From CAYRTD01 sp964426915 (GTDB lineage: Bacteria > Bacteroidota > Bacteroidia > Bacteroidales > GCA-2748055), in NCBI GenBank assembly GCA_964426915.1, contig CAYRTD010000084.1, positions 1 to 17,642 on the forward strand: a stretch of 17,642 nt of DNA. Direction: 5' to 3'. Of the stretch, positions 7,354-15,608 are shown piece by piece. The position numbers were made by a program, and so were the translations under genes. The first letter of the stretch is position 1. Every line of letters starts with the position of its first letter. The notes beneath the pieces were generated by a model. It had not been told where the DNA came from and searched no databases. It saw only the letters and a list, made by a program, of their open reading frames with translations.

Positions 7354-9039
7354 TTATTGTTCTCTGCTGTTTATCGTTAGATCAGCCTTCATTTTTAACT
7401 TAAAATCAACTGTATAATAGCTGTAAAATTTAACGTAATTATCCGTTTCAGCTCCGGCTGTAGTACTGCTGGCTTTAACTCTTAAATATTTCGAAGGTTT
7501 GATAGCATCGATTTTTTCTTTAGTGAATTCAGCAGATTTTGATTGCTCCACCCGGTCCTCAACCATGAAACTTTCGTTCAGGGTAGCAGGCAAAAGAAAA
7601 GAATCTTCTTCATAGAGAGAGTCCAGTACTGTGTAATTCTCATCCAGAAAATAAACCTGCATGTTAATTTCCATAGGTAATCCATTGGCCGCATCCAGTG
7701 TAAAACGTAAATAATCTATAATATTAGTACTCTCACCGAACCGGTCTTCAAAATCAAAGGAAAGAGTATCTTCCATTTCAAAACCTTCAGCTTTTATCCA
7801 GATAGGCAAAATAACTTCGAAATCGACGATAAAATCACTTGTATCGGTGACAAAGTTATTGGCGGTGCCATCACTCCCGGGATTGGTAGCTGCAGATACG
7901 GTATAAATAAAATCCCTTGGAAATGTTTTCATCACCTCATCGATATTGGAAGTTTCCTTATTAATCGCTATTGGGGTATTAACTGTATCTCCAACAGCAT
8001 CAAGCCCGGGTGCAGCAATAGAAAAAGGATTTACTCCGGGTTCGAAAACCACCTGGGTAGTTTGATCATTTATTTTCGAATATGCTTCCAGTTGTGATAT
8101 ATTAACCTCTACCGGTATGCCGTATGAATTTGCGACATCAAGATTAAACCTGGGATCGGCAAAAAATATCGATCCCCCACCTGCAAGGGAATCCGTGTCA
8201 AAAATATCAATTACAACAACATCATTTGACATCATCAATTCATAATCTCCCAGGTACCCGAAAACCGAGTGAAATTCCGGATCAATAAATGTCATGGTAA
8301 TATCCAGACTTTGTCCGGGCAGTATAGGATTTCCTGAGTTGATAAGTGCCAGATCAAAGGACAATGGCAAAACTGTGTTATCCGGATCCGTATTATCAAG
8401 ATAGATCGAATGTTCATCCAGACTCAGAGTTTTTGAGTAACTAAAGTTACCGCTGGCATCGCTGATCTGCACAACTTCGCGGAAAGCTTCTCCATTAATG
8501 AGAATGCTATCTGAAGAAATAGTAAGAACACCGCTATGCTCGAATGAAGATTGGACATTTATCACAAGGTCCATTGTTTTGACATGAAAACTGTCAATTT
8601 TTTCATTGTTCTGAAAGTTAAAAACTCCTGCCTTATCTTTGTGGAACATGATGGTATCCTCAGGCGACGCACCAATCCATTCCGGAGAAAGAGCGATATC
8701 CGACTCAATAAAGAATTCAAGGAAATTCTGATTGGGAATATCTACCACTTCATTGGCAGGATGTGAAAACAACCGGTTGGCATAACTAATATATAACAGG
8801 CTGTCGTCAAAAATTTTAACATAGCCACTACTGTCAAGTTCATTTAATAATTCATCGAGTGACAGGGAACCGTAAGCTATGGGTGCGGCAACTCCTGGCG
8901 TCAGTATAATTTCATCGGAGAATTTTTCAAAATCCCATTGCGGATCAAGACAGGAATTCATTAGAATTATTAACCCGGAAATGAGAGTGATGCTGAGTAT
9001 CCGGAATCCAGTATCTTTCGTTTTCTTCATGTTTCGCAT
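7354..9039 (-). CDS. Large secreted lipoprotein of unknown function
   Basis: This 561-residue protein has a basic N-terminus, a hydrophobic stretch (residues 13-27) and a lipobox-like LMNSC ending at Cys30, so it is very likely exported and lipid-modified. The mature part is acidic, rich in Asp/Ser/Thr and in beta-strand-like segments, with no catalytic motif that I recognise; the pattern suggests stacked beta-sandwich domains. A second ATG three codons downstream (9030) would serve equally well and gives Cys27. The gene sits between the anchored propeller protein (9-bp gap) and the DUF5723-like gene (27-bp gap), so the three are probably one transcript acting in the cell envelope. I do not recognise a named family. 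Confidence 0.7.
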   Translation of the reverse strand: MRNMKKTKDTGFRILSITLISGLIILMNSCLDPQWDFEKFSDEIILTPGVAAPIAYGSLSLDELLNELDSSGYVKIFDDSLLYISYANRLFSHPANEVVDIPNQNFLEFFIESDIALSPEWIGASPEDTIMFHKDKAGVFNFQNNEKIDSFHVKTMDLVINVQSSFEHSGVLTISSDSILINGEAFREVVQISDASGNFSYSKTLSLDEHSIYLDNTDPDNTVLPLSFDLALINSGNPILPGQSLDITMTFIDPEFHSVFGYLGDYELMMSNDVVVIDIFDTDSLAGGGSIFFADPRFNLDVANSYGIPVEVNISQLEAYSKINDQTTQVVFEPGVNPFSIAAPGLDAVGDTVNTPIAINKETSNIDEVMKTFPRDFIYTVSAATNPGSDGTANNFVTDTSDFIVDFEVILPIWIKAEGFEMEDTLSFDFEDRFGESTNIIDYLRFTLDAANGLPMEINMQVYFLDENYTVLDSLYEEDSFLLPATLNESFMVEDRVEQSKSAEFTKEKIDAIKPSKYLRVKASSTTAGAETDNYVKFYSYYTVDFKLKMKADLTINSREQ

Positions 9040-9048
9040 AATTTATGC

Positions 9049-11739
9049 CTATTTTACGGAATAATTGTATAAAAAGTTATCCTTATTTCCGACAAGCAGG
9101 TTAAACCTGTCTTTCAAACCAGGAAAACTGCTGATACTAAACAGAGACGATCCCTGTAAAGGAAAGCCCTGGTAAAGAGAACCGTCGTTATTTACAAGGT
9201 AAATCCGCCCGGAATTGCTTGCAACAACTCCTATCTTTTTGTCAGTGGCAGAAAAACTATAAATCACCGGTGGAAGAGTGACAGCCTCAGGATAAACCTC
9301 GGAGAAGATAAGCTTTGCCTTATGATCAAAGACTTTCATTTTAGTGCTGTCCTGAAATATATACTCTGTCCGGTTATCCCCGTTCAGGTCTGAAGGAATA
9401 AAGAAATGATCAGGAGCCATCTCCTGTTCCATCAGCTTTTCCATGCTGCCATCAAAATAAAAAGCATATACATCTCCACCCTTATCCGAGACAATTAAAC
9501 CTTCAGATTTACCGGCATAGGCTTTCATGAAGTAAACCGGATTATTCACGGAAAAATCGATCTGTTGAGAATATTTTACCCTGTTTCTTCCTCTACGGTT
9601 GAGAATATAGAGATTAAATTCATCCTTTGCCACGATATAGTCCTTGTCGCCGATGCGGTGATGTTGAAGCGGGGAACTGATTACCTGATCAGACTGACGG
9701 AATCTCCATCCGGAGACAACAGACCCGTGTTTATCATACATCAGTATATCCCTTTCCACAGTGGGTACCGGTATTCTGTAATGACCGTTGTTATCATAAT
9801 CGAATAAAGCCAGTCCGGCTGAGGCCTTCTGCCTGAGGCTTACGGGAAATTTCTCGACGTTGTTTCCATTTCTGTCGATGAGATAAATTTTATTGGTGGT
9901 ATTAAAAAGGTATTGCAATTTCCCATTACCATAGTAATCGATTTGCCTTACTTTCCCGAGAATATGATCATCAATCTTTTGTTTCCATAAAATGCCCCCT
10001 GTGTTATTAATAAGGTAAATGAAATTCTTCTTATCCTGAACAAAGATCTCTTTTTCTTTATTGTTATGATTAAGCACTACGGTTGGCTTTATAGCTAAAT
10101 TCCCCTCCAGCTTTCTTTCCCATACCGTATTCACATACTCCCTGATCTTGCCTGTATAATTAATAAAAAAACGAAAATAATGAAGCTTATCCGCAACCGT
10201 ACTTTGAAAACCCACAACATTCAGCTTTTTCCATGATTCGGCATTTTTCTCAATAACTGAACTCGCGGAGGGTTGAAGAAATTTCAGAATTTCAGAATAA
10301 TACTGTGAGGGATCGAAATAGATAAAGAAATTAGACCGGCTTGAAAAATTATCTTTAAGCCCTTGAAAATAATCATCATTTTGAAGTGTTTTCCCCAAAG
10401 AATTTAAATATCCAAACTCTTTTATATCGGCAACAGATTCGGCAAGTACCAGATTATTATCATAAAAACAATACCATTCATAACCTGATTCCGGAAAGAG
10501 GTTGTGGAATAATGTCTTTTCTATACCGGAAACAGGGAACTTGAAAGCATCAATTATAGTATTTTCATCAATACTTATACTTTTTGAATGTAATTTTTCG
10601 TCTTGCGATAATTTCAGAAGATATTCCCTGAGATGATTTTCAGTCTGACCTTTACTTTTTACGGAGATCAGAATAAACCTGGAGAAAGTTTCCATTTCTT
10701 TCCTGATGATGAATTCAACCGCCTGCCCACCGAACAAAGAAAAAAACACTTCGCGAAAGTCATTAACAGGCGCCGGCTGGGGATCGCTTTCTCTTATATT
10801 ACTAAGAAAAGCCACAGGATCGGATACTCCCAGCCATTTAAAATAAACCACGGTGGATGGGATCACCCTAAAAAGCGCCTGTTCCACTGCACTCTGGCCG
10901 GAAAATAAAGATAGTTGCTGGATTGTACTATCATTAAGTGCAGAAAAACCATTGAAAAGCAACTGGCCGGGTTTTATTTCCACATCCAGCGCTGCTGATG
11001 AGGTAAAACGGGATAAACGGGGGACCTTTTCCTTACTAACAATCATAGCTGCCAGATCCTCGAGTTTGCTGAAATTTAAATACAAGTGAGCTTCCACATC
11101 ACTTCCCAGCGTTGAACGTATCTTTTCATATTTTCCGGTCTGAAATACATTCTCTCCCAAATTAACATTAGCTATCGATAGTTTTAACAGTTCCTCATCC
11201 GAAGAAAGCAGGAAAAGGCCCTTTGTTTCAGTAAATGACAACTGATCAGGTATATTGTCCGGGATCTCCAGATTATATATTGTTGTATTTTCATGTTTTT
11301 TCTTATCAATGCCCGTTTCATCGCTGATAAGCTTTAATACCTCGTCTGTAGCTTTTTCTTCCGGTGAATTCAGCACAAAAAGAAAATCATAATCATCTTC
11401 CACCCGATGAACAGAGATTAATACCTCCCCCGTAAAAAGATTCCCAACGTCCGGGAATTTTCTGATAAGGCTGTCTATTTCATGGATCTGACTGTTCAGT
11501 TTAGTCATCATATCATAGCGGAGAAATTCCTGCCAGATATTACTATGATTCTGCAATCCGGAAATCAATCTGGTATAATCGCTTGTTTCCAGACAAAGAA
11601 CAAACCCCGGTGGAATGGCAACATGACTGTCTGATTTCACCGCATTATTTAACCTTAGCCATAATAAGCCAAAAATAATTGCTGTTATCAGACCTGCAAT
11701 CAATACAATTGAAATAATCCTTCTTAATAAGCTACTCAT
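9049..11739 (-). CDS. Membrane-anchored DUF3352-like protein with C-terminal beta-propeller
   Basis: This 896-residue protein has one N-terminal membrane helix (about residues 8-28) and a very large extracytoplasmic region. Residues ~35-540 contain repeated alpha/beta segments about the size of those in DUF3352-type proteins of Bacteroidota, with phrases such as 'VLCLETSDYTRLISGL' near 47-62. From about residue 550 the sequence changes to repeating strands of the form 'YLINNTGGILWKQKI', 'IYLIDRNGNNVEKFPV', 'LYILNRRGRNRVKYS' and 'IYLVNNDGSLYQGFPL', which is a PQQ-like/FG-GAP beta-propeller. No catalytic residue is evident; a binding or assembly role in the envelope is inferred. It is the first gene of the operon and faces the TonB receptor gene across a 91-bp gap that must hold both promoters, although I see no good consensus match there. 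Confidence 0.7.
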   Translation of the reverse strand: MSSLLRRIISIVLIAGLITAIIFGLLWLRLNNAVKSDSHVAIPPGFVLCLETSDYTRLISGLQNHSNIWQEFLRYDMMTKLNSQIHEIDSLIRKFPDVGNLFTGEVLISVHRVEDDYDFLFVLNSPEEKATDEVLKLISDETGIDKKKHENTTIYNLEIPDNIPDQLSFTETKGLFLLSSDEELLKLSIANVNLGENVFQTGKYEKIRSTLGSDVEAHLYLNFSKLEDLAAMIVSKEKVPRLSRFTSSAALDVEIKPGQLLFNGFSALNDSTIQQLSLFSGQSAVEQALFRVIPSTVVYFKWLGVSDPVAFLSNIRESDPQPAPVNDFREVFFSLFGGQAVEFIIRKEMETFSRFILISVKSKGQTENHLREYLLKLSQDEKLHSKSISIDENTIIDAFKFPVSGIEKTLFHNLFPESGYEWYCFYDNNLVLAESVADIKEFGYLNSLGKTLQNDDYFQGLKDNFSSRSNFFIYFDPSQYYSEILKFLQPSASSVIEKNAESWKKLNVVGFQSTVADKLHYFRFFINYTGKIREYVNTVWERKLEGNLAIKPTVVLNHNNKEKEIFVQDKKNFIYLINNTGGILWKQKIDDHILGKVRQIDYYGNGKLQYLFNTTNKIYLIDRNGNNVEKFPVSLRQKASAGLALFDYDNNGHYRIPVPTVERDILMYDKHGSVVSGWRFRQSDQVISSPLQHHRIGDKDYIVAKDEFNLYILNRRGRNRVKYSQQIDFSVNNPVYFMKAYAGKSEGLIVSDKGGDVYAFYFDGSMEKLMEQEMAPDHFFIPSDLNGDNRTEYIFQDSTKMKVFDHKAKLIFSEVYPEAVTLPPVIYSFSATDKKIGVVASNSGRIYLVNNDGSLYQGFPLQGSSLFSISSFPGLKDRFNLLVGNKDNFLYNYSVK

Positions 11740-11830
11740 ATCACAACAACTTTAACATTAACCGGCAACCATTATAAAGCTTAGAAATTTGGAATAGTTT
11801 TTGATATTATCCGATAAATATTTAATCAGA

Positions 11831-14233
11831 ATGCCACAAGTCAAAAGTCTAATCCTTCTCATTTTCATACTTATCAACTTACTCAGTGCCAGTGCACAAC
11901 AAATAAAAATACTGAATGAGTCCTCCCAGGAGCCCATTCTTAATGTCGCTCTCTTCACCAGTTCAAAAAAAACCGGCACTTTAAGTGATTCAAGAGGTAT
12001 AGCAAATATCAGTATTTTCAAGGACAATGACAGTATTTTTTTTCAACACCCCTCATACAATCCGGTCAGTTTTAAGAAAGAGGATTTAACGAAAAATCCA
12101 ACTGTATATCTCTCAAAAAAAATAATTCTCATTGATGAATTTGTGATATCAGCCTCCAGAAGCCGGGAAAGCAAGAAAAATGTTGCCTTTCAGATAGATG
12201 TGCTTGAGAATAATCACCTTGCCCGAAGTACAGCAACTTCATCGGCCGATTTACTTCAATCGACCGGCAATCTGGTGATTCAAAAATCACAGGGCGGAGG
12301 TGGAAGCCCTATTATCAGAGGATTTGAGGCAAATAAGGTCTTACTGGTTCTTGACGGAGTAAGATTGAATAATGCTATTTACCGAAGCGGACATTTACAA
12401 AATTCCATTACTGTTGATAACATGATACTTGACCGTGCAGAGGTTATTTATGGACCTACCTCACTTATATACGGAAGTGATGCTCTGGGCGGGGTTGTTC
12501 ATTACTATACCAAAGATCCCGTCCTTTCCGGTGAAAAGGGTAAATCTTTATTCCGCGCAGACGCAATGTCCAGATATTCAACTGCTAATGATGGTAAATT
12601 CGGTCACTTCAGCTTCAATCAGGGTTTCAATAAAATCGGTTTTCTTACAAGCATAAGTTACAAAGATATAGAAGACCTGAAAATGGGAGAAGAGAGAAAT
12701 CCCTTTTATGGTGATTACGGGTTAATCCGGCATTATGTTGATCGTGTTAATGGACGGGATACCATGGTCAATAATCCGGATCCTCGCCTGCAAAAAAATA
12801 CAGCCTATTCCCAACTTGATCTTTTACATAAAATTAAATATTCTCCCTCCCGGTATCATGATTTGGTTTTAAATCTGCAATATTCAACTTCCTCTGATAT
12901 TGACCGGCTGGACCGGCTGAATGATTATTCCAAAGATCACTTAAAGTATGCTGAATATCACTATGGTCCTCAAAACCGCCTGTTCGCTGCACTGAAATCT
13001 ACAATAAGAAAAGATAACCCCCTGTTTACCAACTTAAGCTCTACTTTCGCCTATCAGCGAATAGATGAAGACAGGATCACACGCAAATTCAGAGATGAAG
13101 AAAGATTCATTCAAAATGAGGACGTGAGTGTTCTCTCCCTGAATCTTGATTTTCTGAAGCTCATTTCCAGCAATCGCTTAAATTATGGTTTTCAGGCTAT
13201 TTATAATGATGTGGGTTCCGATGCCTGGTATAGCAATATTGAAACGGGAGAAAGAAATCCGGGGACAACCCGTTATCCCGATGGCGGAACTACAGCATGG
13301 AATGCTGCTGCATATGCAAATTATAAATGGAATCCCTCTGAAAAAATAATACTGTCGGCTGGTACCCGATACCATTTCGGATCTTACCGGTCGGGGTTTA
13401 ATCCGGAGAATTTCCTGCCCTATGAAGAAGTACAGATTAATAACGGCGCTTTAACCGGTAGTATAAACCTGATCTATAATCCCGGAAGAAACTGGCAGAT
13501 CTCAGCCATTACCTCAACCGGCTTCAGGAACCCCAATGTGGACGATTATGGGAAGGTCAGGGCCAAGGACAACCAGGTAACCGTCCCAAATCCGGATCTG
13601 AGCGCAGAATATACCTATAATTTTGAAGCAGGCGTAACGAAAACTTTTGAAGGCTATATTAAAATGAGTGCAATTGCATATTATACTATACTTAATAATG
13701 CTATCGTCAGGACAGGATATCAGCTAAACGGGCAGGATAGCCTTGAATATGACGGAGATATGTACAAGATCATTACCAATAAAAATGCGCTCAGAGCCTA
13801 TATTACCGGTCTTTCATTAAACCTTGTTTCCGATCTTAATTCCAGCCTCAGCTTCAGAAGCACACTTAATTTTACGGAAGGACGTAACCTTACAGATAAA
13901 GTTCCTCTGGGACACATACCTCCGGTATTTGGCCGCACTACAGTAAAGTACCATATGAAAAAATCTTTTGCTGATTTCTATTTAGACTATAACGGATGGA
14001 AAAAAATCGGGGATATGTCTCCTTTCGAAGAAGACAATGATGCAGAGGCTACAGAATATGGCTTCCCTTCCTGGTATACCGTTAACCTGCGGTCAGGATA
14101 TAATCTTAATGAAAATCTCCAGATTCAGTTTGCCGTTGAAAATATTTTTGATACTTTTTACAAGCCTTTTGCATCAGGAATTGCAGGTCCCGGCAGAAAT
14201 TTCATTTTTACCCTGAAGGCCAATATAAACTGA
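11831..14233 (+). CDS. TonB-dependent outer-membrane receptor, haem/haemoglobin-receptor-like
   Basis: This 800-residue receptor has a signal peptide (residues 1-23), a carboxypeptidase-regulatory-like beta-sandwich (about 24-95), a plug domain (about 105-230) and a 22-strand barrel. Plug signatures include GGGGSPIIRGFEANKVLLVL (155-174), LDGVRLN (174-180) and YGPTSLIYGSDALGG (207-221). The barrel holds FRNP (565-568) and NPDL (587-590), which correspond to the FRAP and NPDL boxes of haem/haemoglobin receptors such as HmuR, but no histidine lies between them. The late segment AIVRTGYQLNGQDSLEYDG is also typical of that subfamily. The frame opens earlier at a TTG (11801), but the ATG at 11831 gives a clean signal peptide. 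It is followed after 6 bases by ung. Substrate is probably haem or another metal chelate, with uncertainty. Confidence 0.85.
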   Translation: MPQVKSLILLIFILINLLSASAQQIKILNESSQEPILNVALFTSSKKTGTLSDSRGIANISIFKDNDSIFFQHPSYNPVSFKKEDLTKNPTVYLSKKIILIDEFVISASRSRESKKNVAFQIDVLENNHLARSTATSSADLLQSTGNLVIQKSQGGGGSPIIRGFEANKVLLVLDGVRLNNAIYRSGHLQNSITVDNMILDRAEVIYGPTSLIYGSDALGGVVHYYTKDPVLSGEKGKSLFRADAMSRYSTANDGKFGHFSFNQGFNKIGFLTSISYKDIEDLKMGEERNPFYGDYGLIRHYVDRVNGRDTMVNNPDPRLQKNTAYSQLDLLHKIKYSPSRYHDLVLNLQYSTSSDIDRLDRLNDYSKDHLKYAEYHYGPQNRLFAALKSTIRKDNPLFTNLSSTFAYQRIDEDRITRKFRDEERFIQNEDVSVLSLNLDFLKLISSNRLNYGFQAIYNDVGSDAWYSNIETGERNPGTTRYPDGGTTAWNAAAYANYKWNPSEKIILSAGTRYHFGSYRSGFNPENFLPYEEVQINNGALTGSINLIYNPGRNWQISAITSTGFRNPNVDDYGKVRAKDNQVTVPNPDLSAEYTYNFEAGVTKTFEGYIKMSAIAYYTILNNAIVRTGYQLNGQDSLEYDGDMYKIITNKNALRAYITGLSLNLVSDLNSSLSFRSTLNFTEGRNLTDKVPLGHIPPVFGRTTVKYHMKKSFADFYLDYNGWKKIGDMSPFEEDNDAEATEYGFPSWYTVNLRSGYNLNENLQIQFAVENIFDTFYKPFASGIAGPGRNFIFTLKANIN

Positions 14234-14239
14234 CAGAAT

Positions 14240-14929
14240 ATGGAAAAAGTCAATCCGCAGATTCATGATAGTTGGAAAAAAATGCTTCCGGAAGAGTTTC
14301 AAAAATCCTATTTTATCACACTTAAACAATTCCTTGTCGAGGATAAAAAGAAGTACAGAATTTATCCTCCCGGATCATCAATATTCCATGCTTTTAATAA
14401 AACTCCTTTTTCCAGCGTAAAGGTTGTGATTATAGGCCAGGACCCTTATCATGGAACAGATCAGGCTCACGGATTATGTTTTTCCGTTCCCTTTGGAATA
14501 AAGCCCCCTCCTTCCCTGATCAATATATTTAAGGAAATCCGTGATGACCTGAAAATCCCCATCCCAAATCATGGGAATCTGGATTACTGGGCAATGCAGG
14601 GAGTACTTCTTTTGAATGCAACCCTGACGGTAAGGGCAAATCAACCCGGTTCCCACCAGGGAAAAGGATGGGAACAATTCACAGACAGGGTAATTGTCAG
14701 ACTTTCAGAAACAAAAAAAAATCTGGTCTTTCTGCTCTGGGGGAAGTATGCCCAAAATAAAGCTGCCTTAATAGATAGCCATCAGCATCATATTCTGAAA
14801 GCACCCCACCCTTCACCATTTTCAGCACATTCGGGTTTTTTTGGCTGCCGGCACTTCTCAAAAACCAATGGTATTCTTGAACAAAACGGCATTAGTCCAA
14901 TTGACTGGAGAGTACCTGATGTGCTTTGA
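14240..14929 (+). CDS. ung: Uracil-DNA glycosylase (family 1)
   Basis: This 229-residue enzyme removes uracil from DNA and starts base-excision repair. The family-1 motifs are complete: the water-activating loop GQDPYHG (66-72, catalytic Asp68), the uracil-binding LLLNATLTV (123-131), LLWGKYAQ (165-172) and the minor-groove loop HPSPFSAHSGFFGCRHF (190-206, catalytic His190). The length is typical of bacterial Ung. It lies 6 bases after the TonB receptor gene, so it is probably co-transcribed with it, and its end overlaps the likely promoter of the B12-binding protein gene. Identification is very confident. Confidence 0.97.
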   Translation: MEKVNPQIHDSWKKMLPEEFQKSYFITLKQFLVEDKKKYRIYPPGSSIFHAFNKTPFSSVKVVIIGQDPYHGTDQAHGLCFSVPFGIKPPPSLINIFKEIRDDLKIPIPNHGNLDYWAMQGVLLLNATLTVRANQPGSHQGKGWEQFTDRVIVRLSETKKNLVFLLWGKYAQNKAALIDSHQHHILKAPHPSPFSAHSGFFGCRHFSKTNGILEQNGISPIDWRVPDVL

Positions 14930-14938
14930 AAATTGCTA

Positions 14939-14946
14939 TATATTTG
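14939..14946 (+). promoter_or_regulatory. -7 element of a candidate promoter for the B12-sensor gene pair
   Basis: TATATTTG at 14939-14946 is an exact TAnnTTTG match placed 26 bases before the ATG at 14973, so transcription would begin near 14952 with a leader of about 20 bases. It lies just after the ung stop codon. The -33 half is poor: no TTG sits at the ideal distance, which may point to regulation by an activator or to chance. Confidence 0.4.
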
Positions 14947-14972
14947 TACCGGCTAAAAAATTCATTATCCTG

Positions 14973-15608
14973 ATGATTACCGAAAAACTATATCGCAAAT
15001 ACCTTTTATCACTTCTTTCAGGAGATAAGTTTTCCTGCGGAAGAACAGTGCAGTCCCTGATCAATGAGGGCATCGAATTAAAGGATCTTTACATTAATCT
15101 TTTTCAAAGATCATTATATGAAGTTGGAGAATTATGGGAAGACAACAAAATTACTGTAGCTACCGAACACCTGGCTACTTCTGTAACATCAAATATAATG
15201 ACCCTGACCTATCCTTTGATCTTTAATACAGAAAAAACCGGAAAAACAGCAGTTGTTACCGCTATTACCAATGAATATCATCAGATTGGAGCAAGAATGA
15301 TTGCTGATCTTATGGAACTTCAGGGCTGGGATACCTGGTTTCTCGGGTGCAATACTCCCCGGGAAGATCTGGAAGAGATGATAAATGAAAAAAAACCGGA
15401 TTATCTCGCCTTATCAGTAGCTGTATATTTTAATATGTCAAAGCTGGAATCCACAGTTAAAGGTATTAATCTGAGATACCCTGATCAGAAAATTATTATA
15501 GGAGGACAGGCGTTCCGTTGGGGTGGGGATGAAATCGAAAAAAAATTCAGGCATGTCCAAATTTTCAAAGATATGCCCTCTTTTGAAAATTTCCTGAAGA
15601 TAAGCTGA
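14973..15608 (+). CDS. Stand-alone cobalamin-binding sensor protein, CarH-like B12 module
   Basis: This 211-residue soluble protein consists of the two-part cobalamin-binding module found in corrinoid methyltransferases and in the CarH/LitR light-dependent repressors. Residues ~5-85 form the four-helix cap, with Trp55-x9-Glu65-His66, the Wx9EH signature that contacts adenosylcobalamin in CarH. Residues ~88-211 are the Rossmann B12-binding domain: E101-x-H103-x-x-G106, exactly 41 residues to Ser148, and GG at 177-178. His103 is the expected lower cobalt ligand. The motif has Glu rather than Asp at its first position and SVA instead of SxT. There is no DNA-binding or methyltransferase domain. 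The frame opens upstream inside ung (14841), but the ATG at 14973 follows the promoter and starts the first helix. The TGATG overlap (15606-15610) couples it to the histidine kinase gene, suggesting that it is the kinase's sensor. Confidence 0.85.
   Translation: MITEKLYRKYLLSLLSGDKFSCGRTVQSLINEGIELKDLYINLFQRSLYEVGELWEDNKITVATEHLATSVTSNIMTLTYPLIFNTEKTGKTAVVTAITNEYHQIGARMIADLMELQGWDTWFLGCNTPREDLEEMINEKKPDYLALSVAVYFNMSKLESTVKGINLRYPDQKIIIGGQAFRWGGDEIEKKFRHVQIFKDMPSFENFLKIS

Noticed and set aside
11801..11830. Longer TonB receptor start at a TTG
   Set aside because: The ATG at 11831 gives a clean signal peptide directly at the N-terminus.
14841..14972. 44-residue N-terminal extension of the B12-binding protein
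   Set aside because: It overlaps the end of ung in another frame and lies upstream of the TATATTTG promoter element; the ATG at 14973 starts the helical domain.
14973..15608. Reading the B12-binding protein as a corrinoid methyltransferase subunit
   Set aside because: No methyltransferase or reactivation gene is adjacent; the overlapping gene is a histidine kinase and the Wx9EH motif fits the sensory type better.
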